A stretch of DNA of 64,000 nucleotides from positions 186,001 to 250,000 of the forward strand of contig NZ_MDKC01000033.1 of assembly GCF_001712755.1 (NCBI RefSeq), read 5' to 3'. The position numbers and the translations under genes are program-made. The notes under the pieces were generated by a model. That model had not been told where the DNA came from, searched no databases, and worked only from the letters and a program-made list of their open reading frames with translations. Below, piece after piece: positions 18,652 to 27,576 of the stretch. Numbering within the stretch: the stretch's first letter is position 1; each line of letters starts with the position of its first letter. Origin of the DNA: Gottfriedia luciferensis. Its GTDB lineage: Bacteria; Bacillota; Bacilli; Bacillales; Bacillaceae_G.

Positions 18652-18693
18652 TTTAAAATTCATTTCAAAATTCCTCTATTATTTAGATGTGTT

Positions 18694-19929
18694 TTAATTG
18701 GATTTAGCTGTATCTGTATTTTGGTTAGGCTTGATATATTTGATGGACAAAATAAGTCCAAATATCGCTAAGATAATGGAAAGATACAACATATAATTGT
18801 CTGGTTTACTCATCAAATAGGCAAAAACAGGAGGTCCTGCCGCTACCCCCACAAATCGTAAAGAACTATAAAGAGAAGTAATAGTCCCTCTTTGTTCCTT
18901 CTCAATCCCCTCGGTTATTAATGCATCTAAGCTTGGTAAAGACATTCCAATTCCAATTCCACTTATCAATAAACTCGTGATAATCATATAAATATCTTTA
19001 TTGATAATCGGTATGACAAAAGAAATACTTATTAAGATAAAGCCGATAACAATGCATTTTTTCATCGCACCTTTTTGATTTCCAATCTTTTTACCTGTCT
19101 TATAAGATGTGTAGGATAAAGCAGCGAGCGGAATCGCTAACACACAACCTTTCCATATTCCAATTATGTGATAACGCTTTTCTAATATTTTTGATAAATA
19201 AAAAAGCATACCAAATAAAATGAACATGATAATGGCACCTAATATGAATATGGTATAAAGCCATTTGCCATTATTTCGAAATATTTTCCGAATTGATCTG
19301 ATAAACAGTTTAAACTTTTCCTTTCTTTTATCTTTTCTTTTTGATCTCATCGGTTGTTTTGGAGGTTTTACAAAAACTAAAATTAAAATAATTGATAGTA
19401 AACAAAGGATCGGTATTGATAAAAATGGTAAATACCAAACAATCGCTGCTAATGCTGAGCCAAGTATTGGACTTAGTACTTTTCCAAAAGTATTCGATGT
19501 CTCAACTAAGCCTAATCCTTTACTAACCTCATTTTCATCCTTAAACATATCTCCCACACACGGAATAACAACAGGCATTGCCCCAGCAGAACCAATCCCC
19601 TGAATGATTCTCCCAACAATTAACCACGCGTAAGGATTTTCTAATTTCCAACAAACAAAGCCGGCTAAGGCTCCTCCAATTCCCGCAATAATTAAACTTG
19701 GAATGATTACTTTTTTCCTTCCATATAAATCAGACAAATAACCTGCTATAGGAATAAGAATGATTGCAAAAACTGAATAAACCGTAATAATCATTGAAAC
19801 TTTAAGGCCAGATATATTTAATTGTTGTTCTAATTTTGGAAGTACGGGAATCAACATTGAATTACCTAAAGTCATTACAAGAGGTACTGTAGATAGCGCC
19901 CATAAACTCCGCTTTTGTTTTTTATCCAT
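18694..19929 (-). CDS. MFS transporter (bacillibactin-exporter/multidrug-like)
   Basis: 411 residues from the ATG at 19929, supported by GGAGGTTAT; upstream in-frame codons lack a ribosome binding site. Twelve transmembrane segments are expected. The loop 2-3 signature GYLSDLYGRKKV and motif C-like GIGSAGAMPVVIPCVGD are typical of 12-TM drug:H+ antiporters. A basic central loop (PKQPMRSKRKDKRKEKFK) joins the halves. It resembles YmfD/bacillibactin-exporter type MFS proteins; the substrate is unproven. Divergent from the DUF2243 operon. Confidence 0.85.
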   Translation of the reverse strand: MDKKQKRSLWALSTVPLVMTLGNSMLIPVLPKLEQQLNISGLKVSMIITVYSVFAIILIPIAGYLSDLYGRKKVIIPSLIIAGIGGALAGFVCWKLENPYAWLIVGRIIQGIGSAGAMPVVIPCVGDMFKDENEVSKGLGLVETSNTFGKVLSPILGSALAAIVWYLPFLSIPILCLLSIILILVFVKPPKQPMRSKRKDKRKEKFKLFIRSIRKIFRNNGKWLYTIFILGAIIMFILFGMLFYLSKILEKRYHIIGIWKGCVLAIPLAALSYTSYKTGKKIGNQKGAMKKCIVIGFILISISFVIPIINKDIYMIITSLLISGIGIGMSLPSLDALITEGIEKEQRGTITSLYSSLRFVGVAAGPPVFAYLMSKPDNYMLYLSIILAIFGLILSIKYIKPNQNTDTAKSN

Positions 19930-20073
19930 ATAACCTCCGCGTTTTGTGTAACTAAAAACAATCACAATCCTTATATTTCCCAAGTATCGTTGTTGGTTGA
20001 ATTGTAATTTTTACTAATTAAGCAAATTGGGGGCAAAATGAAGAATATACCATTTTCGAAAGGATGAGTCTTT

Positions 20074-20538
20074 ATGACTACTTTAGAGAATTCAACTAAT
20101 TATTTAAATTTATGGTCTGGAATTTTATTTGGCCTAGGATTGGTGGCATTTTTTGACGAAGTAGTTTTTCATCAACTTCTTCATTGGCATCATTTTTACG
20201 ATAAGTCTACAACAAGTTTGGGGCTTATCTCTGATGGTCTTTTTCATGCTTTTAGTTGGTTCGCAACGATTGGCTCTTTATTTATGTTTGCGAATTTAAG
20301 GAGAAAAAAATCACTTTATATTAAAAGATGGATCGGCGGAGTTTTACTCGGAGCAGGTTTGTTTCAACTTTATGATGGAACTGTTCAACATAAATGGTTG
20401 AAGCTTCATCAAATTAGATATAACGTCGATATTATGCCCTATGATGTAACTTGGAATATTACTGCTTCTATTATGACATTAATAGGTTGCATTCTAATTT
20501 TTAAAACTCGAAATAAAGGTGGTCAATTTGAGGGATAA
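20074..20538 (+). CDS. DUF2243 membrane protein
   Basis: 154 residues with four hydrophobic segments (about 12-30, 52-72, 85-103, 126-146). The His-rich stretch FFDEVVFHQLLHWHHFYD and GLISDGLFHAFSW are hallmarks of DUF2243. The function is unknown; the clustered histidines suggest metal or haem handling. It starts after AAAGGATGA, and its end overlaps the start of a CtaG-like gene, so both are translated together. First gene of a three-gene set with CtaG-like and WGxxGxxG-tail proteins. Confidence 0.88.
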   Translation: MTTLENSTNYLNLWSGILFGLGLVAFFDEVVFHQLLHWHHFYDKSTTSLGLISDGLFHAFSWFATIGSLFMFANLRRKKSLYIKRWIGGVLLGAGLFQLYDGTVQHKWLKLHQIRYNVDIMPYDVTWNITASIMTLIGCILIFKTRNKGGQFEG

Positions 20539-21298
20539 TTTTATAAATTACTTCAATTCGTTTGATCTATTCATTATTTTATTCATTTTACTTTTAATTA
20601 TCGGATATTTGGTTGCTGCGATAAATCAAAAAAAAAAGCCATGGCCAAAATCACGCTCTATATTATGGGTAACTGGTTTTGTTTGTATATTAGTTTCCGT
20701 TGTTGGACCAATTGCAAAACTTAGTCACCATCTTTTTGTTTTTCATATGATTATGCATTTGTTACTAGGAATGCTCGCTCCATTTTTCATCGCTTTATCT
20801 AGACCGATTACATTATTATTAACATCATTAAAAACACAGCATGCAAGGCGTGTGACACGTCTTTTAAAATGTGCTCCTGTTCGACTTTTAACTCATCCTA
20901 TTACCACAATCCTTATAAATATTGGAGGACTTTGGGTATTGTATACTTCCACAGTATTTAACTTAATTCATGAGAATATCTTTTTGTTAATTGTAGTACA
21001 TATCCATTTGTTTTTTGCTGGGTATTTCTTTACAATTTCAATCATTGCCATTGAACCGATCTCACATAAATACAGTTTTTTGTTTCGCTCATCAATTATG
21101 ATACTTGCATTAGCAGGTCATGATATTTTATCGAAGTTTCTTTTTTCAAATCCATTAGACAGTTTCAGTTTTAATGATGTTCAAAATGGTGCGGTCTTAA
21201 TGTATTATGGAGGGGACTTTGTTGATTTATTATTGATTACCGTGCTTTGTTATTTCTGGTATAATTCTGCAACTCTTAAGAAGCCTAGAACAATTTAA
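20528..21298 (+). CDS. Cytochrome c oxidase assembly protein, CtaG/caa3 type
   Basis: 256 residues if translation starts at TTG 20528, which has AAAGGTGG at proper spacing; an earlier GTG at 20519 is possible but its codon is part of that ribosome binding site. It overlaps the DUF2243 gene by 11 bases. Multipass membrane protein with conserved His motifs (KLSHHLFVFHMIMHLLLGMLAP, VHIHLFFAGYFF, GHDILSKF) of the CtaG_Cox family, thought to help Cu insertion into cytochrome c oxidase in Bacillus. No oxidase genes are adjacent, so it may serve another membrane cuproprotein. Confidence 0.88.
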   Translation: MRDNFINYFNSFDLFIILFILLLIIGYLVAAINQKKKPWPKSRSILWVTGFVCILVSVVGPIAKLSHHLFVFHMIMHLLLGMLAPFFIALSRPITLLLTSLKTQHARRVTRLLKCAPVRLLTHPITTILINIGGLWVLYTSTVFNLIHENIFLLIVVHIHLFFAGYFFTISIIAIEPISHKYSFLFRSSIMILALAGHDILSKFLFSNPLDSFSFNDVQNGAVLMYYGGDFVDLLLITVLCYFWYNSATLKKPRTI

Positions 21299-21370
21299 TG
21301 GACTTTTTTGCCACATATATTCCTCCTAAAGATGCACAAAATATTATTGCATAAAGAAGGAGGGTTAAAG

Positions 21371-21862
21371 ATGAATAAAATTTGTCTTACATTATGCACA
21401 GTTTCATTATCATTTATCATTTCAGCCAATGTTCATGCTGCTTCACCAGGACCTGATGCTACTCAATTAGAACCAAGCTATGATCATAACGGTAAACATA
21501 TCAAAAGAGATTTTAACAATAATTTTAATGATCCAAACCATGTTGTAAATAATACAAAAAATACGGTAAAAGAAGGCTATTATGATACGAAGAATACCGT
21601 TAAAGAAGGATATTATAATACAAAAAATAATATAAAAAATACAACAAATGACATGTTAACTAACAATAATGGGGTAAATAATCCAGTTAGTAATGACGGA
21701 AATTATTATCGACGAAATGTAAATAATGTAACGCCTACACCAGTTACTAACACATTAAATACTACTGACAATGCAAATAATAATCATTTCAATTATGGCT
21801 GGCTTGGACTACTTGGATTATTAGGATTTGCGGGTCTAAGAAAAAAGGAACGAGTTGAATAA
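21371..21862 (+). CDS. Secreted low-complexity protein with WGxxGxxG-type C-terminal signal
   Basis: 163 residues from the ATG at 21371 (GAAGGAGGG upstream). Signal peptide 1-24 (ends VHA|ASPG). The middle is Asn/Thr-rich and disordered, with an exact 9-residue repeat NTVKEGYYD/N-TK (21556-21630). The C-terminus YGWLGLLGLLGFAGLRKKERVE is a hydrophobic segment followed by basic residues, like the WGxxGxxG-CTERM tail, probably a sorting or membrane-retention signal. It follows the DUF2243 and CtaG-like genes on the same strand and ends at a strong terminator. The function is unknown. Confidence 0.82.
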   Translation: MNKICLTLCTVSLSFIISANVHAASPGPDATQLEPSYDHNGKHIKRDFNNNFNDPNHVVNNTKNTVKEGYYDTKNTVKEGYYNTKNNIKNTTNDMLTNNNGVNNPVSNDGNYYRRNVNNVTPTPVTNTLNTTDNANNNHFNYGWLGLLGLLGFAGLRKKERVE

Positions 21863-21876
21863 AGGATTTTGTTTAC

Positions 21877-21917
21877 ACAATAAAACCTTATTGGGGTATC
21901 CAATAAGGTTTTATTGT
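21877..21917. terminator. Strong bidirectional terminator
   Basis: An 18-bp perfect stem (ACAATAAAACCTTATTGG and its complement) around a 5-base loop between the convergent WGxxGxxG and MerR genes. The MerR stop at 21911 lies inside the stem. Confidence 0.92.
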
Positions 21918-22285
21918 TTGACGATGTTTTTATTATGAATTACTTCTTTATAAAAACTGATTTTTTGCTCTAACATTTTATTCGTTTCTTCTAATGTTTT
22001 TAGCTGATGTTCAATAGACTGCTTATGCTCGACTAAAAGATCTAATCTAGCTAATGATGTATGCTCACCTTCTGTATATAGATGTGCATACTCCTTAATC
22101 TTATTAACTGGCATTTGTGTTTCTTTTAGCTTTAGGACAAATCTTAACCACTGAATGTGTGATTCAGAATAAAGCCTTTCACCATTTTCATTTCGATCAG
22201 GAAGAATGATCTGTTCTTTTTCATAATAACGTAATGTATGTGTGCTTATCCCTAACATCTGAGCGACTTCACCAATTGAATACAT
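21911..22285 (-). CDS. MerR-family transcriptional regulator
   Basis: 124 residues from the ATG at 22285 (GGAGGTCTT directly upstream; the ATG at 22306 would lie before that site). The N-terminal winged HTH is MYSIGEVAQMLGISTHTLRYYEKEQII; a long coiled-coil dimer helix (about 75-115) follows. The short C-terminus has no Cys pair, so it is not a metal sensor of the CueR/ZntR kind; it resembles the stress-responsive AdhR/YraB type. Divergent from an SDR gene whose promoter has a 19-base spacer and dyad, the classic MerR target; it should activate that gene. Confidence 0.9.
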   Translation of the reverse strand: MYSIGEVAQMLGISTHTLRYYEKEQIILPDRNENGERLYSESHIQWLRFVLKLKETQMPVNKIKEYAHLYTEGEHTSLARLDLLVEHKQSIEHQLKTLEETNKMLEQKISFYKEVIHNKNIVKQ

Positions 22286-22319
22286 AAGACCTCCAGTTTG
22301 AGTCAAAAATAAAAACTGT

Positions 22320-22350
22320 TTGACTTAGAGTTTACTCTAACCAGTATAAT
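22320..22350 (+). promoter_or_regulatory. MerR-controlled promoter of the SDR gene
   Basis: -35 TTGACT (22320-22325) and -10 TATAAT (22345-22350) are separated by 19 bases, two more than optimal. The spacer starts with the dyad TTAGAG-TTTA-CTCTAA (22325-22340). Long-spacer promoters with a central dyad are characteristic of MerR activators, here the divergent gene. Confidence 0.85.
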
Positions 22351-22415
22351 AAATCCGTAACTGATACACAATTAATTTAATTTTAGTATAAACCAAATTA
22401 TCGGGAGGAATTTAG

Positions 22416-23189
22416 ATGAAAAAATATACTGTCATTACAGGTGCTAGTTCAGGAATTGGTTATGAATCAGCTCTTGCGTTTGCCGCACGTGGAAAAAACC
22501 TAATTATTGTTGCTCGTAGAACGGAAGAACTTGAAAAATTAAAATCAGATATCGCTAAATTGAATTCAGATCTTGATGTGGTCATAAAAACGGCTGATTT
22601 ATCTGTTGTTAAAAATGCTTTTAATTTATATGAAGGACTGAAAGAATATGATATTGAAACTTGGATTAATAATGCAGGTTTTGGTAATTTCGCTTCAGTT
22701 GGTGAGCAAAATTTAGAAAAGATTGAAACTATGCTTAACTTGAATATTGAAGCTTTAACGATTTTAACTTCACTATACGTACGCGATTATTCAACAGTCG
22801 AGGGTACACAAGTTATCAATGTTTCATCTGGTGGAGGGTATACAATTATTGGTAATGCCATCACATATTGTGCGACTAAATTCTATGTAAGTGCCTTTAC
22901 AGAAGGGCTGGCTCATGAATTAAAAGAAAAAGGTGCAAAGATGCAAGCTAAAGTATTAGCACCAGCTGCAACTGAAACTGAATTCGCAAAAGTATCCTAT
23001 GATTTAGAAGAAAACATTAAATTTGAAGGCGTTCTACCAAAATATCATACTGCAAAAGAAATGGCCGGTTTCATGTTGGAGCTTTATGACAGTGAAAAAG
23101 TGGTAGGAAAAGTCGATGGAATTACTTATGAATTCCAATTATTAGATCCACTTTATCCTTATGCAACAAGATTAGAAAGGCAGGATTAA
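22416..23189 (+). CDS. Short-chain dehydrogenase/reductase (SDR)
   Basis: 257 residues, classical SDR. TGASSGIG at 8-15 binds NAD(P); NNAGFG (about 86-91) stabilises the sheet; catalytic Ser is in NVSSGGG and YCATK holds Tyr/Lys. The ARR in VARRTEE after strand 2 suggests an NADP preference. Ribosome binding site CGGGAGGAA. It is transcribed from a MerR-type promoter and is the presumed sole target of the divergent regulator, so it probably detoxifies an aldehyde or other reactive carbonyl (inference). The substrate is unknown. Confidence 0.9.
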   Translation: MKKYTVITGASSGIGYESALAFAARGKNLIIVARRTEELEKLKSDIAKLNSDLDVVIKTADLSVVKNAFNLYEGLKEYDIETWINNAGFGNFASVGEQNLEKIETMLNLNIEALTILTSLYVRDYSTVEGTQVINVSSGGGYTIIGNAITYCATKFYVSAFTEGLAHELKEKGAKMQAKVLAPAATETEFAKVSYDLEENIKFEGVLPKYHTAKEMAGFMLELYDSEKVVGKVDGITYEFQLLDPLYPYATRLERQD

Positions 23190-23245
23190 GGGTAAAGAAG
23201 AGTCTTTAGAACCTTCTACTTAACCTTAAACACTGCATCCTAATT

Positions 23246-24457
23246 TTAATTTTCTAACACTAAATTTAAATGTGGATATTTAGTAGCCCTATATTCAGAA
23301 GGGCTACTTTTTATATATTTTTTAAATATACGACTAAAGTAATTCGAATCTTGAAAACCAATTCGTGTAGCAATTTCTTGCATAGTTAAATCAGTCATTT
23401 CTAAATAAAACATTGATTTTTCAATTCTTATTCTATTTAAAAAATCAATCACACTTGTGCCAATTTCTTTTTTGAATAAGTGACTGAAATGATATTTACT
23501 TACGCAACAATATTGAGCAATTTCTTCCAATGTAATACTAGTTTGATGATTTTCTCGTATATACTTAGTTGCTTTACGAATAACAGGAGTCATCTGATTA
23601 TTAAATGAATTGGTTATTTGAATTGTTAGCCAGTAAGCATATTCGCAAACCTTTTTTACAAATTTATCATAGCGAATAATATGATATAATTCCTGGATCA
23701 TTTGAGCATTTTTTGACATGATGAGTGTTGCATTCACGCCTGACTCTACTACAACCCTAGAAATTAACATAATTAAATCGACTACTTCAGTTTTAAATAC
23801 GTCTTCATTTAATCGGCATGCATTTGCTACCTTTTCAAGGAAACTTTTTAATTGATCGACTACACCTACTTCATCACCTATTCGTACAAGTGCTAATAAT
23901 TCAATGCGATCTTCAGTTGATAATGCTCTTAGTGTATTTTCTTCCACCGGTTTAATACCACTATGAAATATCAGTTTGTTTCCTTGAAAAAACCGACCTG
24001 ACATTGACTTTCTAGCCTCTTCAAAAGAGTGGTATAACAAATAAGGATCACTATATTTTTTACCAATTCCAATTGAAACTGTAATCTGAACCCTATCCAA
24101 TGAATTTTGAATTTCTTCTGCCATTCTATAGATCTTTTTATTGAACTCGATTTCACTATCTTCATCATCTAGCTCAATTAGAAGAGCAAGCACACCTTCT
24201 TCTACCCAGTTCCACAAATAAGAAACTCCGATCGTCTGATCAATTTGATTGATTAGTTTATGGCCAATTTCTTGTTTCCACTGCTTTGGGTTTTCTACTG
24301 CTAAATCAGGATAGCGATCAATCGAAATGACCATTACAATATTTGGATAAGTATTAATGCCACATCTTTTTTGAACCTCATCAAAAGTTCCTATATGGAC
24401 GAGCGTACCAGAAAGTAACAAATTTGAAAAAGCTGATTGAGTAGCATCTCGATTCAT
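23246..24457 (-). CDS. AraC-family transcriptional regulator
   Basis: 403 residues. The C-terminal 100 residues contain the double HTH (TSITLEEIAQYCCVSKYHFSHLFKKEIG and TMQEIATRIGFQDSNYFSRIFKKY). The N-terminal 300 residues include a degenerate GGDEF-like/CdaR-type segment (ITVSIGIGKKYSDPYLLYHSFEEARK), as in YesN-class regulators, but no receiver domain. Ribosome binding site AAAAGGAGAAA. It lies downstream of the lyase gene on the same strand but beyond a terminator; it is the natural candidate to control the MFS-lyase pair or the flavoprotein, sensing their substrate (inference). Confidence 0.88.
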   Translation of the reverse strand: MNRDATQSAFSNLLLSGTLVHIGTFDEVQKRCGINTYPNIVMVISIDRYPDLAVENPKQWKQEIGHKLINQIDQTIGVSYLWNWVEEGVLALLIELDDEDSEIEFNKKIYRMAEEIQNSLDRVQITVSIGIGKKYSDPYLLYHSFEEARKSMSGRFFQGNKLIFHSGIKPVEENTLRALSTEDRIELLALVRIGDEVGVVDQLKSFLEKVANACRLNEDVFKTEVVDLIMLISRVVVESGVNATLIMSKNAQMIQELYHIIRYDKFVKKVCEYAYWLTIQITNSFNNQMTPVIRKATKYIRENHQTSITLEEIAQYCCVSKYHFSHLFKKEIGTSVIDFLNRIRIEKSMFYLEMTDLTMQEIATRIGFQDSNYFSRIFKKYIKSSPSEYRATKYPHLNLVLEN

Positions 24458-24531
24458 CTTAATTTCTCCTTTTTAGCTTATGATTTTTCTTAGTTGAACG
24501 TTTGGTGGTAAGTATCAAATGGTTGAGCCAT

Positions 24532-24575
24532 AAAAAAAGAAGCTGTCGTACTCTTAGAGTATAACTGCTCCTTTA
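24532..24575 (-). terminator. Intrinsic terminator after lyase gene
   Basis: An 18-position stem with two mismatches around a TAA loop on the minus strand, followed by seven T residues; it separates the lyase from the AraC gene. Confidence 0.8.
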
Positions 24576-24581
24576 AAAATT

Positions 24582-26123
24582 TCATAATTCCATGACCCCT
24601 ATTTTCTCTTCAACAAGTTCAACAATCTCTCCATCATGAATTTGATTACGAATTGTTTCAATATCATGATAAAAATAGCGATCTTCTTCAACTGCTGGAA
24701 CTTGATTTCTAATTAACTCATATACACTTGCCGTTACCGGTGACGGTTTTAGTGTATCATGGAATTCTAGTGCTTGAGTGGCAACCATTAGTTCGATTGC
24801 TAAAATATGTTCAAGTTTTTTTGAAATCTGATAGGCTTTCCTAGCAGCGAAATAAGCAAAGCTAACAACATCCTCTTGATTTGCACATGTAGATGTATTA
24901 TCAATCGTTGCCGGATGCGACAGAACCCTTATTTCATTAAGCAATCCAGCTGCGGTATATTGAGGAATCATATAACCGCTATTTAAACCAGGATTGACAA
25001 CTAAGAAACTAGGAAGCTCACTTACATGATAATTTACTAATCGATCAATACGACGTTCTGTTATTTTTGCTAAGTTTGCCATACCTATACAAATCGTGTC
25101 TGCATCAATTCCCACATAGGAAGCATCAAAATTCCCACCCATTAATGCAAGACCGTCTTCTTCCTCCGGCCAAATAATCGGATTATCACTTGAAGACATC
25201 ATTTCATTATGAATATTTTCCAATGCATTTTTTAAGACCTTCTTTACTGCCCCATGAACTTGCGGTATGCATCTAAGACTAAGTGCATCTTGTAATCGAT
25301 AGTCTTTATATTGTTTGGCAATCTCGCTTCCATCTAGTATTTTTGAAACGATTCGAGCTGTCTTTGCTTGTTCCAAATGTTTTTTTACCGAGTGCAGTCG
25401 AGGATCTAAAGCTTTTATCGTTCCCTTCAATGCTTCTAGTGACATAGCACCAGTAACATCCGCTGTTTTAACGGCCTGAATTGCATTATATATCGAGAGT
25501 ACAGCAAATGCTGTGGCTGATGTAGTACCGCTTAATAGTGCAAGACCTTCTTTACATTCGAAGGTTACTGGTTTTAGACCAGCCCGCTCCAACGCCTCAT
25601 GGCCGCTTAATAACTCATCCTTATACCAAGCTTTTCCCTCGCCCATTAACACTAGCGCCATATGAGCCTCAGGCGATAAATATGCAACAGATCCATCGCC
25701 TGGAACAAATGGCAATATATCATGATTAAGTATGGCTGCAATTAGCTCTAACACTTCTATTCTAACGCCTGAATAACCTTGACCTATATTATTTAAAACC
25801 ATTAATTGAATGGCTCTTACCACTTCTTTTTCAAGTGGTTCACCTACAGTAACAGCATGAGAACGGACAATATTTCGTTGAAGAGTATGAGCATCTTCCT
25901 TTGAAATCACTTCGGTTACATTGCTTCCAAATCCTGTAGTTACCCCATAAACCGCTCTTTCTTCTTCAAGGAACTTTTCAATTAGATTACGAGATTTATT
26001 GATTCTAAGATAATAGTTTTCTGTAAATGATACTTTTGCACCATATCTTGCAACAGCAATTACTTCATTAATTGATAACTCATGTTCTCCAAGAATAACC
26101 TCTTTAATATTTTTTGGATGCAT
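24582..26123 (-). CDS. Histidine ammonia-lyase family protein lacking the MIO triad (possible ergothionase-like lyase)
   Basis: 513 residues from the ATG at 26123 (AGAAGGTG upstream; a GTG at 26135 overlaps that site). The whole HAL fold is recognisable: YGVTTGFGS, SSDNPIIW, GGNFDASYVG, ERRIDRLVNYHVSELPSFL, GLNSGYMIPQYTAAG, NQEDVVSF. At the prosthetic-group site, however, canonical GSVGASGDLAPLAHM is replaced by GSVAYLSPEAHM (around residue 145), three residues shorter and without Ala-Ser-Gly, so MIO cannot form; the usual NGT is SGT. It is therefore not an ordinary HutH. MIO-independent members such as ergothionase exist, as I recall, so trimethylammonium elimination is a plausible activity. 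The MFS gene is 36 bases upstream, in the same operon. Confidence 0.85.
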   Translation of the reverse strand: MHPKNIKEVILGEHELSINEVIAVARYGAKVSFTENYYLRINKSRNLIEKFLEEERAVYGVTTGFGSNVTEVISKEDAHTLQRNIVRSHAVTVGEPLEKEVVRAIQLMVLNNIGQGYSGVRIEVLELIAAILNHDILPFVPGDGSVAYLSPEAHMALVLMGEGKAWYKDELLSGHEALERAGLKPVTFECKEGLALLSGTTSATAFAVLSIYNAIQAVKTADVTGAMSLEALKGTIKALDPRLHSVKKHLEQAKTARIVSKILDGSEIAKQYKDYRLQDALSLRCIPQVHGAVKKVLKNALENIHNEMMSSSDNPIIWPEEEDGLALMGGNFDASYVGIDADTICIGMANLAKITERRIDRLVNYHVSELPSFLVVNPGLNSGYMIPQYTAAGLLNEIRVLSHPATIDNTSTCANQEDVVSFAYFAARKAYQISKKLEHILAIELMVATQALEFHDTLKPSPVTASVYELIRNQVPAVEEDRYFYHDIETIRNQIHDGEIVELVEEKIGVMEL

Positions 26124-26159
26124 GTCATCAAACACCTTCTTACTTTATATATCTTAAGT

Positions 26160-27527
26160 TTAGTGACTTGAAACTGATTGTTTATTTGATTCAACTAAAT
26201 CGCCTTCAAGTAATGGATTACTAGCTTCATTTAATGAAAGTGATTTTGTTTCCGGAGCCCAGGCGATCGAAACAATTGTACCAATGAATAGAATAATAGA
26301 CATTCCTATCATAGAAGGTGCCATTCCCATTGAACTAACACTTATCGGTAATAGGAATGTACCAACAGCTGAACCAATTCGACTAACTGCTGTTGTCAAG
26401 CCAACTCCGGTTCCGCGTACCTCGGTAGGAAATAGTTCAGCAGGATAAACTAATGTTAAATTAGAAGCTGCTGACATTACAAATGTAAAGATTGCAAACA
26501 CAATAATAGCAATTGTATGTAGACCTGGAGGTAAGACTGTTAATGCGAATAATGAAATCGTTAAAATAATAAATGTATTAATTGTAAACCCTCTACGAGT
26601 TAACTTTTCAGTACACCATACACCAGCTAACGCTCCTACTAGAAGGAACAAGTTTAGAACCATATCAACACCAAATGTTTCTTCAAATCCCAATTTAGTT
26701 AAAATAGTTGGTAGGAATGTATAGATTGCGAAATATGGAACGACCTGACACATATAAAAAAGTGATCCGAATGTCGTACGTTTCCAAAGCTGCTTATTGA
26801 ATAAATCTGTAACCTTGTATGCATGTTTAGAATTAGCATCCACTGATTCATCCATTACAGCATTTTCGCCAATATACTTTCTTACAATAGCACGTGCTTC
26901 TTCAACACGGCCCATCTTTAATAACCAACGTGGAGACTCTGGTGTTCCAAAACGTAAAAGCAAGACAACTAGACCAGGAATGGCTGCACTCACTAGCATC
27001 CAACGCCATGCGTCTGGGCCTGTTTTTTCTAAATAATAACCAACTAGATTTGAAGCTACATATCCAACAGTCCATAAAACGTTTAATGAAGATAATAACA
27101 TACCTCTATACTTTCTTGGTGCAAACTCAGCTAGTAAAGTAGATCCTACGGCATAATCTCCTCCAAGTGCAACACCGATTAAAATCCTTAATGCAAAAAG
27201 TGTATATGGATCGTGAACAAAAAACTGTAAAGCAGATGCGATTGTAATTATAACAAAGTTTGCTAAATAGATTTTCTGCCTACCAATGCGATCTGATAAT
27301 CCGCCAAGAAACAAACTACCGAAAAATAGCCCGATTAATGCAGAACTACCGATTAATCCTTCCCAAACAGAATTTAATTTCATCTGTGGACCTAGTAGCG
27401 AAAGTGCCATACCTATAATTCCTAAAGCATAGCCATCCGAAAAATTCGATCCCAAAGTAAGTGCCGTAATACGAATATGGAATTTATTAAGCGGTGCATC
27501 GTCCATCATAAATTTTTTTTCTTTCAA
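26160..27527 (-). CDS. MFS transporter, sugar/organic-acid porter type
   Basis: 455 residues from a TTG at 27527 with AAAGGGGGT at good spacing; an in-frame ATG at 27509 has none. Twelve transmembrane helices are expected. It shows GGLSDRIGRQK in loop 2-3, GVALGGDYAVGSTLLAEFAPRKYRG, PESPRWLLKMGR after helix 6, and PAELFPTEVRGTG in the second half, all marks of the sugar/aromatic-acid/carnitine-type porter superfamily. As first gene of an operon with the MIO-less lyase it should import that enzyme's substrate. A cre-like site precedes it. Confidence 0.88.
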   Translation of the reverse strand: MKEKKFMMDDAPLNKFHIRITALTLGSNFSDGYALGIIGMALSLLGPQMKLNSVWEGLIGSSALIGLFFGSLFLGGLSDRIGRQKIYLANFVIITIASALQFFVHDPYTLFALRILIGVALGGDYAVGSTLLAEFAPRKYRGMLLSSLNVLWTVGYVASNLVGYYLEKTGPDAWRWMLVSAAIPGLVVLLLRFGTPESPRWLLKMGRVEEARAIVRKYIGENAVMDESVDANSKHAYKVTDLFNKQLWKRTTFGSLFYMCQVVPYFAIYTFLPTILTKLGFEETFGVDMVLNLFLLVGALAGVWCTEKLTRRGFTINTFIILTISLFALTVLPPGLHTIAIIVFAIFTFVMSAASNLTLVYPAELFPTEVRGTGVGLTTAVSRIGSAVGTFLLPISVSSMGMAPSMIGMSIILFIGTIVSIAWAPETKSLSLNEASNPLLEGDLVESNKQSVSSH

Positions 27528-27576
27528 AAGAATACCCCCTTTTTTGATTTTTCAGATAATATAATTTGTAAAAAAT

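Noticed and set aside
18423-18656. 77-codon plus-strand frame after the MBL gene
   Set aside because: It overlaps the end of the MBL gene and runs through the intrinsic terminator; no ribosome binding site and no recognisable sequence.
24582-26123. Loss of the MIO triad as a sequencing error or frameshift
   Set aside because: The frame is continuous and flanking residues (GSV, EAHMALVLMGEG) remain aligned, so it is a clean three-residue-shorter variant.
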